Positions 1-9,149 are shown, numbered from the stretch's first letter. The stretch: 40,222 nt of DNA from Paracoccaceae bacterium (GCA_007693835.1 RECW01000144.1:1-40222); one strand, 5' to 3'. A program made the numbers and translations. Notes: generated by a model not told the origin, from the letters alone.

Positions 1-657
1 GCGGCGCGCGCCGCCGTCACGGCGCTCGCCGCGGCGGAAGAGGAGCGCCGGCGGCTGCACGACGCGCTGCGCGCCGCGTCGCGCGACCTCCGCGCGGCCC
101 GTGACGCGCTCGGCCGCGCCACGCTGGCGACGGGCGCTCTCGACGCCGCGGCGGCGCGCGCGGACCTTCTGGCCGCGGACGTGGAGAGCGCGCTCGCAGC
201 CTTTCCGGCGACGGTCGGGGTCGGTGAGGATCCGCCGCGGGGCGCGGCGCCGCCGGTGTCGGGTCCGGTGACGCGGCCGGCGGGCGAGGGGCGCGGCGTC
301 GAGGTCGCCGCGCCCGCATGGGGCGCCGCCCGCGCGCCATGGCCCGCCACGCTGCGTTTCGCGGGGCCGGTCGCAGGTCGCGGCGAAGTGGCGATCCTCG
401 AAGGGGCGCCGGGTCTTCTGCTGGTGATCGCCGGTCTCGCCCGGATCGACCGCGCGCAGGGCGACGCGCTGCTCGCGGGAGAGGCGTTCGGCTGGGTCGG
501 CGGTCCGCCGCCGGGCGGAAACGAGTTTTTCATTGACGCGGCCGCAGACCACGCCACGATTCCGACGCAGACGATCCATATCGACATGCGGCGCGACGGC
601 GCGCCGGAAGATCCGGAGGCGTGGTTCGCCTTCCGCGCAGAAAGGACCGACGGATGA
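1..657 (+). CDS. envC: Murein hydrolase activator EnvC-like protein, 3' part
   Basis: The frame is open from the first base, so the N-terminus lies outside the window; 218 residues are visible. The first ~60 residues are Ala/Arg/Glu-rich and look like the end of a periplasmic coiled coil. The rest resembles a LytM/M23 domain: GRGVEVAAP, a GRGEVAILEG strand, a GD-x(5)-GEAFGWVG loop and the closing TIHIDMRRDG with DPEAWF. The metal-ligand histidine expected near the YAHL position is absent and the usual HLH is reduced to one His, so this should be an amidase activator rather than an active peptidase (known for EnvC). The stop overlaps the ctpA start as ATGA. The envC-ctpA-rppH order is common in alphaproteobacteria. 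Confidence 0.8.
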   Translation, partial: AARAAVTALAAAEEERRRLHDALRAASRDLRAARDALGRATLATGALDAAAARADLLAADVESALAAFPATVGVGEDPPRGAAPPVSGPVTRPAGEGRGVEVAAPAWGAARAPWPATLRFAGPVAGRGEVAILEGAPGLLLVIAGLARIDRAQGDALLAGEAFGWVGGPPPGGNEFFIDAAADHATIPTQTIHIDMRRDGAPEDPEAWFAFRAERTDG

Positions 658-1982
658 CGCGCAAGCTCTCCATGGCCGCCATCGGCGGCGCGCTGGCCGG
701 CGCGCTCGCCGCCGGGCAATTCGGCGGCCCGCTGTCCGCGCAGGAGAGCGGGTCGCGCGGCGCCTACGCTCATCTCGACCTGTTCGGCGACATCTTCGAG
801 CGCGTCCGCAGCGCCTACGTCGAGGAAGTCGACGAGGAGGCGCTGATCCGCAGCGCCATCGACGGCATGCTGAGTTCGCTCGACCCGCATTCCTCCTATC
901 TGCCGCCGCGGTCCTTCGAGGACATGCGGGTGCAGACCCGCGGCGAGTTCGGCGGGCTCGGCATCGAGGTCACGATGGAGGACGGTCTCGTCCGCGTGGT
1001 CGCGCCGATCGACGACACGCCGGCGGCGCAGGCGGGCGTGCGCGCGGGCGACTTCATCACGCATATCGACGACGAATCGGTCATGGGGCTGACGCTCGCC
1101 GAAGCGGTCGAGCGGATGCGCGGCCGGGTGGGCACCGAGATTCGGATCACCATCGCGCGCGAGGGCGCCGAGCGGCCGCTCGACTTCACCATCGTGCGCG
1201 ACGTGATCAAGATCCGCGCCGTCCGCTCGAGCGTCGAGGGCGAGATCGGCGTGATCCGAATCACGACCTTCAACGAGCAGACCTACGACAATCTCGTGCA
1301 GGCCGTCGCCGACATCGAGGAAGAACTCGGCGGGATGCAGAACGTGAAGGGTTTCGTGCTCGACCTGCGCAACAATCCGGGCGGGCTGCTGAATCAGGCC
1401 ATCGCGGTCTCGGACGCCTTTCTCGAGCGCGGCGAGATCGTCTCGACCCGCGGCCGCGACCTGCGCAACAGCGAGCGCCACAACGCCAGCGCCGGCGATC
1501 TCGCGGCCGGCCGCCCGATCGCGGTGCTGATCAACGAGGGCTCGGCGTCGGCCTCCGAGATCGTTGCGGGGGCCTTGCAGGATCATCGCCGGGCGGTCGT
1601 GATAGGAGCGAAGTCTTTCGGCAAGGGATCGGTGCAGACCATCATGCCGCTCTCCGGCCAGAGCGCGATCCGCCTGACCACGGCGCGCTACTACACGCCC
1701 TCCGGGCGGTCCATCCAGGCGCTCGGCATCGAGCCCGACATCCTTGTCGAGCAGCGCACGCTGCCGGTCGAGGAAGAGGAGGAAGGCGTCCGTTTCCGCC
1801 GGTCGGAGGCTGATCTGCGCGGCAGCCTCCAAAACGTGCTCACCGAGGAGGAGCGCGAGCAGTGGGAGGCCGAGCGCGCCCGGCACGAGGCGACCGCCCG
1901 TCTGCGCGCCGAGGACCTCCAACTCGCATACGCCATCGATCTGCTGAACGGCATCTCGGTGTTCGCGGGCGGCGTGCGCTGA
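654..1982 (+). CDS. ctpA: Carboxyl-terminal processing protease CtpA (S41)
   Basis: This is a 442-residue periplasmic serine protease that cleaves C-terminal regions of envelope proteins. The start at 654 was chosen because it forms an ATGA overlap with envC, has AAAGGA upstream and gives a signal peptide (residues 1 to about 30, ending LSAQ). A PDZ domain spans about 95-170 ([23 protein letters not shown]). The S41 core follows, with [11 protein letters not shown] near 237-246, the catalytic Ser in EGSASASEI (best fit Ser299) and the catalytic Lys in SFGKGSVQ (Lys324); the 25-residue spacing equals that of E. coli Prc. The C-terminus is acidic and then helical. Length is normal for the family. 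It is probably cotranscribed with envC and rppH. Confidence 0.95.
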   Translation: MTRKLSMAAIGGALAGALAAGQFGGPLSAQESGSRGAYAHLDLFGDIFERVRSAYVEEVDEEALIRSAIDGMLSSLDPHSSYLPPRSFEDMRVQTRGEFGGLGIEVTMEDGLVRVVAPIDDTPAAQAGVRAGDFITHIDDESVMGLTLAEAVERMRGRVGTEIRITIAREGAERPLDFTIVRDVIKIRAVRSSVEGEIGVIRITTFNEQTYDNLVQAVADIEEELGGMQNVKGFVLDLRNNPGGLLNQAIAVSDAFLERGEIVSTRGRDLRNSERHNASAGDLAAGRPIAVLINEGSASASEIVAGALQDHRRAVVIGAKSFGKGSVQTIMPLSGQSAIRLTTARYYTPSGRSIQALGIEPDILVEQRTLPVEEEEEGVRFRRSEADLRGSLQNVLTEEEREQWEAERARHEATARLRAEDLQLAYAIDLLNGISVFAGGVR

Positions 1983-1990
1983 GCCGCTCC

Positions 1991-2473
1991 GTGCCTTCGG
2001 CGGACGCGTTGCCGTATCGTCCTTGCGTCGGGCTCGTCCTCATCGGGCCAGGCGCGAAGGTGTTCGCAGGCCAGCGCATCGACAACCCCGGCGACGCCTG
2101 GCAGATGCCGCAGGGCGGGGTCGACCCCGGCGAAGCGCCGGCGGAGGCGGCGCTTCGCGAGCTGGAGGAGGAGACCGGCGCGACGCAGGCGATGGTCGAG
2201 GTGCTGCGCGAAAGCGCCGACTGGCTGCCCTACGACCTGCCGCCGGAGCTGGTCGGCCAGCTCTGGGGCGGGCGCTACCGCGGCCAGACGCAGAAGTGGT
2301 TCGCGCTGCGTTTTCTGGGCCGGGACGCCGACATCGACATCGCCGGACGCAAGCACCCCGAGTTCAGCGCCTGGGCGTGGATGCCGCCGGCGCTGCTGAT
2401 CGAACGGATCGTCCCCTTCAAGCGCGCGATCTACGCGCAGGTGTTCGAGGAGTTCGCCGACCTGCTGGAGTGA
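1991..2473 (+). CDS. rppH: RNA pyrophosphohydrolase RppH (Nudix)
   Basis: RppH removes pyrophosphate from the 5' end of triphosphorylated RNA (or hydrolyses dinucleoside polyphosphates), which starts mRNA decay in the cytoplasm. The GTG start at 1991 gives a 160-residue protein of the usual length beginning just before [15 protein letters not shown] at 2009 is a less likely alternative. The Nudix box runs about residues 42-64 (GGVDPGE through RELEEETGA). DAWQMPQGG and the late WMPPALL segment are typical of the RppH/IalA group. It starts 8 bases after ctpA stops, so it is very likely in the same operon. It converges on the next gene with only 10 bases between the two stops. Confidence 0.93.
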   Translation: MPSADALPYRPCVGLVLIGPGAKVFAGQRIDNPGDAWQMPQGGVDPGEAPAEAALRELEEETGATQAMVEVLRESADWLPYDLPPELVGQLWGGRYRGQTQKWFALRFLGRDADIDIAGRKHPEFSAWAWMPPALLIERIVPFKRAIYAQVFEEFADLLE

Positions 2474-2483
2474 CGCGCGCGGC

Positions 2484-2816
2484 TCAGGCGCATTTCGCGC
2501 AGCGCGCGGCATGGGGCACCAGGTCGAGCCGCGCGATGGCGATGGGCTTTCCGCAGGCGACGCAATAGCCGAATTCGCCTTCATCGATCCGGCGCAGCGC
2601 CGCTTCGATCATACGGATTTCCTGAATCCCCTGCGCGCCGAGGCGTTCGAGCACTTCGTCGCCTTCGCGCTCGGTGGCGCGCTCGCCGAAGTCGGCGCTC
2701 GGCGTCTCGATCAGGTCGTGCTCGATCCCGTGCAGCCGCTCCTGAAGCTCCGCGAGACGCGCCCGCAGCCGCGGTTCGTAGATCGCCGGGTCCGCGACGA
2801 CGGTCTTGGCGGCCAT
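2484..2816 (-). CDS. TraR/DksA-family zinc-finger protein
   Basis: This 110-residue protein has a helical N-terminal half (about 15-80) and a four-cysteine zinc finger at the C-terminus: C85-x2-C88 and C106-x2-C109, separated by 17 residues. That is the TraR/DksA/YbiI layout. Family members bind in the secondary channel of RNA polymerase. The DxxDxA tip motif of true DksA is not visible (the tip region reads ADFGERA), so ppGpp-dependent action is doubtful. A strong Shine-Dalgarno (GGGAGGGG) precedes the ATG. It is monocistronic and convergent with rppH. Confidence 0.85.
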   Translation of the reverse strand: MAAKTVVADPAIYEPRLRARLAELQERLHGIEHDLIETPSADFGERATEREGDEVLERLGAQGIQEIRMIEAALRRIDEGEFGYCVACGKPIAIARLDLVPHAARCAKCA

Positions 2817-2968
2817 GATCCCCTCCCGTCATGAATTTGTGAAAAAGGCTACGCGTCCCCCGGGCGGCCGACAAGCGGGCGCGCCGCCGCGCCCCGCGGC
2901 GAAACAGGCTCCTGCGCCCGGCGGCGCGATGCGCCATGGTGATCCCCGAAGCGTGGAGGGAGTCGCGG

Positions 2969-3385
2969 ATGAGCCACGAAAGTCATGACCGCATCAGCCG
3001 CTGGGTGGTGCTGCCGCGCCCGGCCGCCGAGGTCTGGGCCGAGATCGGCGGCTTCGGACGGATCGCCGACTGGCATCCGTCGGTCGAGGAATCGTCCATC
3101 GTCGACATCGAAGGCGAGCCGCACCGCCACCTCGCGCTGCCTGACGGCGGCCTGGCCATCGAGCGGCTGTCGGAGACGGGCGTGCATTTCTATCGCTACG
3201 AGGTCGTCGACACGCCGTTCCCGATGCTCGACGCCGTGGGCGCCTTGTCCTGCAAGCCCGAGGAGGAGGGGTGCCGCGTCTACTGGTCGCTCGACTTCGA
3301 GCCGACCGACCCGGTGGCCGACGACGTCGTCGCCGGCTTCATCGAGGCGGGACTGCGAGGCTTGCGCGCGCGCTTCGGCGGCTGA
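2969..3385 (+). CDS. SRPBCC (START/Bet v 1-like) family protein
   Basis: A 138-residue cytoplasmic protein. The ATG at 2969 is preferred over 2936 because GGAGGG lies 8 bases before it. The pattern RWVVLPRPAAEVWAEIGGF ... IADWHPS and the C-terminal helix (VAGFIEAGLRGLRARF) are typical of the SRPBCC/polyketide-cyclase-like small-molecule binding fold. No catalytic residue can be assigned and the ligand is unknown. It is a single gene converging on pgk. Its stop codon sits in the loop of a perfect inverted repeat. Confidence 0.8.
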   Translation: MSHESHDRISRWVVLPRPAAEVWAEIGGFGRIADWHPSVEESSIVDIEGEPHRHLALPDGGLAIERLSETGVHFYRYEVVDTPFPMLDAVGALSCKPEEEGCRVYWSLDFEPTDPVADDVVAGFIEAGLRGLRARFGG

Positions 3386-3402
3386 GGGTTCGCCGCCGAA
3401 GC
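3372..3402. terminator. Bidirectional terminator-like hairpin between SRPBCC gene and pgk
   Basis: There is a perfect 11-bp inverted repeat: left arm 3372-3382, right arm 3392-3402, 9-base loop. The loop contains the TGA stop of the plus-strand SRPBCC gene. The position between two convergent genes fits a shared terminator. There is no clear T-run on either side, so intrinsic termination is inferred from the stem only. Confidence 0.55.
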
Positions 3403-3421
3403 CGATGGGGCAGGGCGGCGC

Positions 3422-4612
3422 TCAGGCGTCGAGGGCCGCGACGCCCGGCAAGGTCTTTCCTTCGAGCCATTCGAGGAAGGCGCCGCCCGCCGTGGAGATG
3501 AACGAGAAGTCGCCGGCCGCCCCGGCGGCGTTGAGCGCCGCGACCGTGTCTCCGCCGCCCGCCACGGTCAGCAACCGGCCGGCCTTGGTCAACTCGGCCG
3601 CCTTGCGCGCGGCGGCGACGGTGCCGGCGTCGAACGGTGCGATCTCGAAGGCCCCGAGCGGGCCGTTCCAGACCACCGTCTTCGCCGCCTCGAACCGCCG
3701 CACGAGATCGGCGACAGTCTCCGGGCCGACGTCGAGGATCATCAGCCCTTCCGGCACGGCGCAGGCGGGCGCGGTGCGCGCGGGCGCCTGCGCCTCGAAG
3801 CGCTCGGCCGCCACGACGTCGGACGGCAGCACGATCTCGCAGCCGGCGCCCTTCGCCTTCGCCATGATCGCGCGCGCCGTGTCGGCCATGTCGGCTTCGG
3901 CGAGCGACGACCCGATGGCGCATCCCTGGGCCAGCAGGAAGGTGTTGGCCATGGCGCCGCCGACCACCAGTTGGTCGACCTTCTCGATGAGGTTCGCAAG
4001 CAGGTCGAGCTTGGTGGAGACCTTGGCGCCGCCGACCACCGCCACCACCGGACGCTCGGGTGCGGTCAGCGCCTTCTCCAGCGCGCGCAGCTCCGCCTCC
4101 ATGAGGCGACCGGCGGCGGCGGGCAGCAGCCGCGCCAGCGCTTCGGTCGAAGCGTGGGCGCGGTGGGCGGCGGAGAAGGCGTCGTTGACGTAGACGTCGC
4201 CGAGCTTCGCCATGGCGGCCGCGAAGGCGGGGTCGTTCTTCTCCTCGCCCGGGTGGAAACGGGTGTTCTCGCAGAGAAGCGCGCGGCCGGAGGGCAGCGC
4301 GCGTGTCGCGGCCTCGGCGGCCTCGCCGACGCAGTCCTCGGCGAAGTCGACGGGAATCCCGAGCGCCTTCTCCAGCGCGGGCAGGATCTGGCGCAGGCTC
4401 ATCGACGGCGTGACCTTGCCCTTGGGCCGGTCGAAATGCGCGAGGAGGATGGGCTTGCCGCCTTTCGCGAGAATGTCGCGCACGGTGGGCGCGACGGCGC
4501 GCAGCCGCGTGTCGTCGGTGACGACCCCGTCGCGCACCGGCGCGTTCAGGTCGACCCGCGTCAGCACGCGCTGGTCGGCGAGGTCGAGGTCGTCGAGGGT
4601 GCGGAAGGGCAT
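3422..4612 (-). CDS. pgk: Phosphoglycerate kinase
   Basis: This 396-residue cytosolic enzyme transfers phosphate between 1,3-bisphosphoglycerate and ADP in glycolysis or gluconeogenesis. The N-terminal domain shows [12 protein letters not shown] (substrate site), [10 protein letters not shown] and [13 protein letters not shown]. The C-terminal nucleotide domain shows [23 protein letters not shown] and the late GGGDTVAAL loop. Length is typical. It begins 4 bases after the small gene 4617-4964 stops and lies downstream of gap on the same strand, so gap, two small genes and pgk look like one operon. Confidence 0.97.
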   Translation of the reverse strand: MPFRTLDDLDLADQRVLTRVDLNAPVRDGVVTDDTRLRAVAPTVRDILAKGGKPILLAHFDRPKGKVTPSMSLRQILPALEKALGIPVDFAEDCVGEAAEAATRALPSGRALLCENTRFHPGEEKNDPAFAAAMAKLGDVYVNDAFSAAHRAHASTEALARLLPAAAGRLMEAELRALEKALTAPERPVVAVVGGAKVSTKLDLLANLIEKVDQLVVGGAMANTFLLAQGCAIGSSLAEADMADTARAIMAKAKGAGCEIVLPSDVVAAERFEAQAPARTAPACAVPEGLMILDVGPETVADLVRRFEAAKTVVWNGPLGAFEIAPFDAGTVAAARKAAELTKAGRLLTVAGGGDTVAALNAAGAAGDFSFISTAGGAFLEWLEGKTLPGVAALDA

Positions 4613-4616
4613 GGGG

Positions 4617-4964
4617 TCAACCCGCTGTGTTGATGAAGAGGCCGGCGAGGGCGACGAAGAAGCCGAACATCCAGAGGACGAAGGTGCGGGTCGGAAGCAA
4701 CCCCTTCACCTCGCCCCTGATCTCCTTCATCTCCTCGCGCGTCTCGGCGAGGCGTTCCTCGACTCGCGTCAGATCGGCGATCTTGGGCGTGGAGTGGACG
4801 AGGCCGACGATCATCGGCTCGAGACGGGAGAGGACGCTGCGGATCTCGCGGACGTCATCTTCGAGCCGTGCGACGCGCGCTTCGATCATGGGATCCCTCG
4901 GTCCATCGCCATCGTCGCCGGGTCTCCGTTTTCGGCCGCCTGGAAACTCGATGATATCACTCAT
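4617..4964 (-). CDS. Small coiled-coil protein with C-terminal membrane segment
   Basis: The protein has 115 residues. The N-terminus is polar ([20 protein letters not shown]). Residues about 25-85 form heptad-rich helices ([35 protein letters not shown]). The C-terminus is one hydrophobic helix (about 92-112), giving a tail-anchored single-pass layout. This is reminiscent of XhlA-type or holin-associated phage accessory proteins, but there is no other phage gene nearby. Its ATGAGTGA start overlaps the end of the upstream zinc-ribbon gene by 8 bases, and it stops 4 bases before pgk, so translation is probably coupled. Function is unknown. Confidence 0.7.
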   Translation of the reverse strand: MSDIIEFPGGRKRRPGDDGDGPRDPMIEARVARLEDDVREIRSVLSRLEPMIVGLVHSTPKIADLTRVEERLAETREEMKEIRGEVKGLLPTRTFVLWMFGFFVALAGLFINTAG

Positions 4965-5256
4965 CTGTTTGACGCGCTCTCCATTCGAGCACGCGCTTGG
5001 CGTCGAATAGCTCTACCGATCCGCACTCGGCGCACACTACGGGCACGCAAGGCGCATAGCCGACGACCGCACCCGACGGCCACTGCATGAATGGGAGACC
5101 CGACTGAACGGCCGGATCGCGCTCAAGCGTGGCGTCCCATCGTCTGACCGCTCCACACCAACGGCATGGCGCAGAGCCCATCAATCGCCCGAGCGCCTCC
5201 CGAAGCTGGTCGGCGTCGAACGACCGTGGCGGACGGACGTCGGCATCGTCCGCCAT
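4957..5256 (-). CDS. Small CxxC zinc-ribbon protein
   Basis: A 99-residue protein with two CxxC knuckles: C31-x2-C34 (APCRWCGAVRRW) and C75-x2-C78 (VVCAECGSVELF), plus C70. This fits a zinc ribbon. Between the knuckles lies a stretch with WPSGAVVGYAP. The start ATG is 5 bases after the gap stop, and the end overlaps the next small gene by 8 bases. I recognise it as resembling small zinc-ribbon ORFs seen in proteobacterial and prophage genomes, but no function is known to me. Its tight placement inside a gap-pgk operon is unusual. Confidence 0.65.
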   Translation of the reverse strand: MADDADVRPPRSFDADQLREALGRLMGSAPCRWCGAVRRWDATLERDPAVQSGLPFMQWPSGAVVGYAPCVPVVCAECGSVELFDAKRVLEWRARQTDE

Positions 5257-5261
5257 CTCCC

Positions 5262-6263
5262 TCACCCCGCCTTCGCCATCGCCACCGCGGTGTCGAGCAT
5301 CCGGTTCGAGAAGCCCCATTCGTTGTCGTACCACGACAGCACGCGCACGAAGTCGCCGTCCATCACCTTGGTCTGGTCGGTGTGGAACACCGAGGAATGC
5401 GGGTCGTGGTTGAAGTCGCTCGACACCAGCTTCTCGTCGGTGAAGCCGAGCACGCCCTTCAGCGGCCCCTGCGCCGCCTCGCGGATCGCGGCGTTGATCT
5501 CGTCGGCCGAGGTCTTGCGGGCGGCCTGGAACTTGAAGTCCACCACCGAGACGTTCGGCGTCGGCACGCGAATCGCCACGCCGTCGAGCTTGCCGTTCAA
5601 CTCCGGCAGCACGAGGCCCACGGCCTTCGCGGCGCCGGTCGAGGTCGGGATCATGCTCATCGCGGCGGCGCGGCCGCGGTAGAGGTCCTTGTGGAGGGTG
5701 TCGAGGGTCGGCTGGTCGCCGGTGTAGCTGTGGATCGTGGTCATGAAGCCCCGCTCGATCCCGAGCAGATTGTTCAGCACGAAGGCCACCGGCGCGAGGC
5801 AGTTGGTGGTGCAGGAGGCGTTCGACACCACCGTGTCGGCCGCCGTCAGCGACTCGTGGTTCACGCCGTAGACGATGGTCTTGTCGGCGCCGGAGGCGGG
5901 GGCGGAGACCAGCACCTTCTTCGAGCCGTTCTCGAGATGGAACGCCGCCTTGTCGCGGTCGGTGAAGATGCCGGTGCATTCCAGCGCGATGTCGACGCCG
6001 TCCCAGGGCAGCTCCTTGGGGTCGCGGACGGCGGTCACCTTGATCGGGCCGCGGCCGACGTCGATGCTGTCGGGCCCGGTCTTCACCTCGCCGGGGAAGC
6101 GGCCGTGGACGCTGTCGTAGCGGATCAGGTGGGCGTTGGTCTCGACCGGGCCGAGATCGTTGATCGCCGCCACCTCGATGTCGGTGCGCCCCGACTCGAT
6201 CAGCGCGCGCAGCACGTTGCGCCCGATCCGCCCGAAACCGTTGATCGCCACCTTGACCGTCAT
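5262..6263 (-). CDS. gap: Glyceraldehyde-3-phosphate dehydrogenase, type I
   Basis: This 333-residue enzyme converts glyceraldehyde 3-phosphate, phosphate and NAD(P)+ to 1,3-bisphosphoglycerate. The start at 6263 ([15 protein letters not shown]) was chosen over the upstream frame extension because it is the family start and has AAAGGAA just upstream. The Rossmann motif is at 7-15, and Asp36 at the end of the second strand suggests NAD use. The catalytic Cys is Cys151 in SNASCTTNC, followed by [10 protein letters not shown]-like and WYDNEWG segments. Downstream are two small genes and then pgk, all closely spaced on the same strand. Confidence 0.97.
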   Translation of the reverse strand: MTVKVAINGFGRIGRNVLRALIESGRTDIEVAAINDLGPVETNAHLIRYDSVHGRFPGEVKTGPDSIDVGRGPIKVTAVRDPKELPWDGVDIALECTGIFTDRDKAAFHLENGSKKVLVSAPASGADKTIVYGVNHESLTAADTVVSNASCTTNCLAPVAFVLNNLLGIERGFMTTIHSYTGDQPTLDTLHKDLYRGRAAAMSMIPTSTGAAKAVGLVLPELNGKLDGVAIRVPTPNVSVVDFKFQAARKTSADEINAAIREAAQGPLKGVLGFTDEKLVSSDFNHDPHSSVFHTDQTKVMDGDFVRVLSWYDNEWGFSNRMLDTAVAMAKAG

Positions 6264-6353
6264 CGCGCCGTTCCTTTCGCCTGATCCCGCGCGGCCGAGG
6301 CTGCGACCGCCATGCGCGCCCCGTATATCGGGCCGAGACGTCAAGCGAAAGTT

Positions 6354-6381
6354 GCGGCGCCGCGACCGAGCGCGGCGCCGC
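6354..6381 (-). terminator. Terminator-like hairpin after the 448-residue orphan gene
   Basis: The 10-base self-complementary word GCGGCGCCGC occurs at 6354-6363 and again at 6372-6381 with an 8-base loop, giving a 10-bp all-GC stem. On the minus strand it lies just downstream of the stop at 6391 and is followed by AACTTTC, a weak T-rich tail. It separates the orphan gene from gap. Confidence 0.5.
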
Positions 6382-6390
6382 AGTCTGCGT

Positions 6391-7737
6391 TCAGGCGTCC
6401 TCGGTCTCGTCGGCCGGGCAGCAGCGGTATTCCTGCGCCTTGTCGAGCAGCTCGATCTGGCGTTCGAGCAGCCTGTTCTCCAGCCGCTTGCGTTCGAGCT
6501 CGAGCTTGATCTCCTCCTGCCGGGACGGTTCGCAGACGACGCAGGGGTCGAGGCACCCCTTCACGATGACGGCCGTCGTCGGCAGCACGGTGGTGACCTC
6601 AAAGGAGAGTTCGCGGCGCGCCTCCTCGGTCAGACGTCCGTCGTCGGCGACGAAGCCGGCTCGCGCGAGGTCGGTCATGGTCGCGCGCAGCGCGGTCTGG
6701 CGCTGCTGCACGCTCAGCGGCTGGGGCTGCCGCGCCGCCATCGTCGCCGCCGCCGCGGGCGCCGCCCGGGTGTAGACGCCGTTCGGCGCGATCCGGCTCG
6801 CGACGGCGGAGAGCTCCTTCTCCACGGCGGGGCTCGCCACCACGCCTTCGGCCCTCGCCATGGCGGCGGCGCGGGCGATGGTCTGGCGCTCCAGCCGGTC
6901 CCGCGACGCCGCGAGCACCCCGCTCGGGATGACCGCGACGTCGTCCGACGGAACGAACGCCGCGCGCCTGACCGTGGTGTTCGCCACCGGGTCGACGACC
7001 CGCGCCGTGACGGCCTCGATGGTGAAGCGCGTTGTCTGGGTCTTGTTGACCTGATAGGCGAAGTAGGTGACCGCCTGGCAGCGGTTTTCGTTCGTGATCG
7101 TGCGCGTCGCGCCTTCGTAGCTGCTCTCCGATTCGCCTTCGACCCGCGTCCGGCTCGTCACCTCGCCAACCGACACCGAATTCGCGGCGCGCGTCGCGGC
7201 GACGCTGCGCTCGTGGCTCGATCTGGCGTAGGCTGAGAGGCGGCGCGAGAATTCGTAACTCGATTGCCCGTCGTAATTTCCGCTCGCCCGCACCCTGCCG
7301 CCGGAGAAGAACGCGCCGATCGGCGAATTCGTGCTGGCTTCGCTGGAGAAGCTGCCGGACGACCGTGAGCCCCCTCCTCCCGCATCGACGACGTCAACGT
7401 CGGACATGAAGCTGTCCATGCTCGCCATGTAGTAGGTCTCCTCCGAAGCCTGCTCATGGCGATAGGAGACCTGCGTCTCGCTGTCATAGGTGAAGCGGTT
7501 GCGGCGGTTCTGGGTCACCAGCCGCACCCTCTCGCCGGGCAGCAGCGTGGTGGAGTAGACGAGATCGCCGAGCGCGAGCGGCCCCGGGCAGCGTTCCAGG
7601 ACGGCGGTGATCGAGACCTCCACCGTCACGTCGCCCTGCCGGCGTTCGAGCACGTACTCGAAACGCAGGCGGTCGCAGACGGGTTCGGCGGCGAGATCGG
7701 GGCAGCAGGGCAGATCCTTGGCGTTGATCAGTTCCAT
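6391..7737 (-). CDS. Uncharacterised 448-residue cysteine-containing protein
   Basis: Function not recognised. No signal peptide is seen. Visible parts are: a Cys-rich N-terminus (C11, C12, C21); a beta-rich domain at about 25-110 containing [20 protein letters not shown] and [13 protein letters not shown]; a Gly/Ser-rich flexible stretch at about 118-165; a region rich in Arg, Ser and Thr to about 215; an Ala-rich helical part at about 275-360; then a Cys cluster (C395, C399, C402), a charged coiled coil at about 405-435 and a terminal CC pair (C439, C440). The mix of a flexible linker, a coiled coil and cysteine pairs at both ends suggests an assembly or scaffold protein, but this is inference. 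A GGGGGGGAAA run precedes the ATG. It is flanked by gap and a divergent rluA-type gene and appears monocistronic. Confidence 0.7.
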   Translation of the reverse strand: MELINAKDLPCCPDLAAEPVCDRLRFEYVLERRQGDVTVEVSITAVLERCPGPLALGDLVYSTTLLPGERVRLVTQNRRNRFTYDSETQVSYRHEQASEETYYMASMDSFMSDVDVVDAGGGGSRSSGSFSSEASTNSPIGAFFSGGRVRASGNYDGQSSYEFSRRLSAYARSSHERSVAATRAANSVSVGEVTSRTRVEGESESSYEGATRTITNENRCQAVTYFAYQVNKTQTTRFTIEAVTARVVDPVANTTVRRAAFVPSDDVAVIPSGVLAASRDRLERQTIARAAAMARAEGVVASPAVEKELSAVASRIAPNGVYTRAAPAAAATMAARQPQPLSVQQRQTALRATMTDLARAGFVADDGRLTEEARRELSFEVTTVLPTTAVIVKGCLDPCVVCEPSRQEEIKLELERKRLENRLLERQIELLDKAQEYRCCPADETEDA

Positions 7738-7887
7738 GGCGTTTCCCCCCCGGTGCGCGGCTTTCGGCCGGCGGCCGCGCCGGATCGTTGATGAGTCGTC
7801 GCCGGCTCTTGTCGCTCATGCTGCCTGCGCCGCGTCAGCCGAGCGTGAGCCGCAGCGTCGCGCGACGCCTGCGCACGGGGCGCCGCG

Positions 7888-8559
7888 ATGACGCCGCGCT
7901 TGCTCGACGCGCCGTTCGCCTACGCCCCGCCGCGCGCGCCGTATCTCTCTGTCATCCACCGCGACCGCGATCTGCTCGTCCTGTCGAAGCCGAGCGGCCT
8001 GCTCAGTTCGCCGGGCAAGGATCCCGCGCTCGCCGACTGCCTCGAAGCCCGCGCGCAGGCGGTTTTTCCGCAGGCGCTCCGCGTCCACCGGCTCGATCAT
8101 CCGACCTCCGGCGTGCTGGTGATGGCGCTGAACCGCCGGGCGCAGCGGCTGCTCGGCTGGCAGTTCGAGCGGCGGCTGGCGAGGAAGCGCTACGTCGCGC
8201 GCGTCGGCGGCCGGCTCCCGGGCGAGGCCGGGCGGGTCGACGCGCCGCTGATGACCGACTGGCCGAACCGCCCGTTGCAGAAGATCGACCCCGCCGGGCG
8301 CGAGGCGGTGACCGACTGGGCGGTGATCGCCGAGGAGGACGGCGCGACGCGGGTCGCGCTCACCCCCCTGACCGGCCGCAGCCACCAACTTCGGGTGCAT
8401 ATGGCGAGCCTCGGCGCGCCGATCCTCGGCGATCCGTTCTACGGATGCGCCGAAGCGCGCGCCGCCGCGCCGCGCCTGCACCTCCACGCCGAGACGCTGA
8501 CCCTGCGTCACCCGGCCGACGGGCGCGAGGTGACCTTCCGCGATCCCTGTCCGTTCTGA
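7888..8559 (+). CDS. rluA: RluA-family pseudouridine synthase
   Basis: This 223-residue cytoplasmic enzyme isomerises uridine to pseudouridine in rRNA and/or tRNA. The catalytic Asp is Asp70 in RVHRLDHPTSGV. Other family segments are LLVLSKPSGLLSSPG near 29-43, the RKRYVA strand, and TGRSHQLRVHMASLG with ILGDPFYG near the end. There is no S4 domain, and the size suits the short RluA subgroup (23S U746/tRNA U32). Exact target assignment is inferred from length and the RLD-type motif. It is a lone plus-strand gene between minus-strand neighbours. Confidence 0.88.
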   Translation: MTPRLLDAPFAYAPPRAPYLSVIHRDRDLLVLSKPSGLLSSPGKDPALADCLEARAQAVFPQALRVHRLDHPTSGVLVMALNRRAQRLLGWQFERRLARKRYVARVGGRLPGEAGRVDAPLMTDWPNRPLQKIDPAGREAVTDWAVIAEEDGATRVALTPLTGRSHQLRVHMASLGAPILGDPFYGCAEARAAAPRLHLHAETLTLRHPADGREVTFRDPCPF

Positions 8560-8567
8560 ACCGGGCG

Positions 8568-9149
8568 TCAGGCGGGCGGCGCCGCCGGACCGTGCCGCGC
8601 GCGCCATGCCCGCATCGGCGCCTCGCGGCAGTCACCGCAGACGGTGTGGATCACCCGGAAATCGCCGTCGCGGCCGGCGTCGAAGGGGTCGACCCAGCCG
8701 GCGTCGCTCTCCAGCCGGCAGCAGATGCTGCACCGTCGCCGCCCGCGCGCGCCGCGGGCGGCCGGACGGATGCGGACCGTCGCGCCGCCCGGCTCCTCGC
8801 GCTCCAGCGCGTGTTCGACCCGCACCGCGCCGTCGGTCAGCGGCGTCAGCGTCATCACGTACCAGCGCCGCAGCGTGTCGCTGTCGCAGCGGTAGGGCAC
8901 CGATTCGGCTTCGCCCGAGGCGCGCACGCGCATCAGGATCGCGGTCATGAACATCCGCACCGGGTCGCCCGAGATCGCCTGCGCGAGCGGCGCGCCGACG
9001 ACATGGGCCGCGCAGGCGCCGGGGCCGCCGTTGCGGAGCGCGAAGCTGTCCCAGTCCGCCGTGACGGCGGCGATCCGGTCGTTGCGGTCGAGGACGTAGG
9101 CCGTGCGCGGCGCGCAGCCGGACGGCGTTTCGGACGGCGCGGCGGACAT
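8568..9149 (-). CDS. PAS-like domain protein with C-terminal cysteine cluster
   Basis: The protein has 193 residues. Residues about 16-120 have PAS-like character (YVLDRNDRIAAVTADWDSF, then VVGAPL, then RRWYVMTLTPLTDG). A basic linker (about 122-138) leads to a metal-site-like pattern: C140, C143, C144 and C171-x2-C174. No kinase, HTH or cyclase output domain is present, so it may work through partner binding or zinc- or redox-dependent changes. GGAGGGGA precedes the ATG. It is the last minus-strand gene before the NitT-type ABC operon ends, with 81 bases between its start and the upstream ATPase stop, so it could be read from that operon. Function unknown. Confidence 0.65.
   Translation of the reverse strand: MSAAPSETPSGCAPRTAYVLDRNDRIAAVTADWDSFALRNGGPGACAAHVVGAPLAQAISGDPVRMFMTAILMRVRASGEAESVPYRCDSDTLRRWYVMTLTPLTDGAVRVEHALEREEPGGATVRIRPAARGARGRRRCSICCRLESDAGWVDPFDAGRDGDFRVIHTVCGDCREAPMRAWRARHGPAAPPA

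Noticed and set aside
4617-5256. Prophage remnant between gap and pgk
   Set aside because: Only two small genes with weak phage resemblance; no integrase, attachment repeats or structural genes nearby.
6264-6353. TTGACG and GATATA upstream of gap as a promoter
   Set aside because: The two elements are only about 9 bases apart on the minus strand, too close for a sigma-70 promoter.
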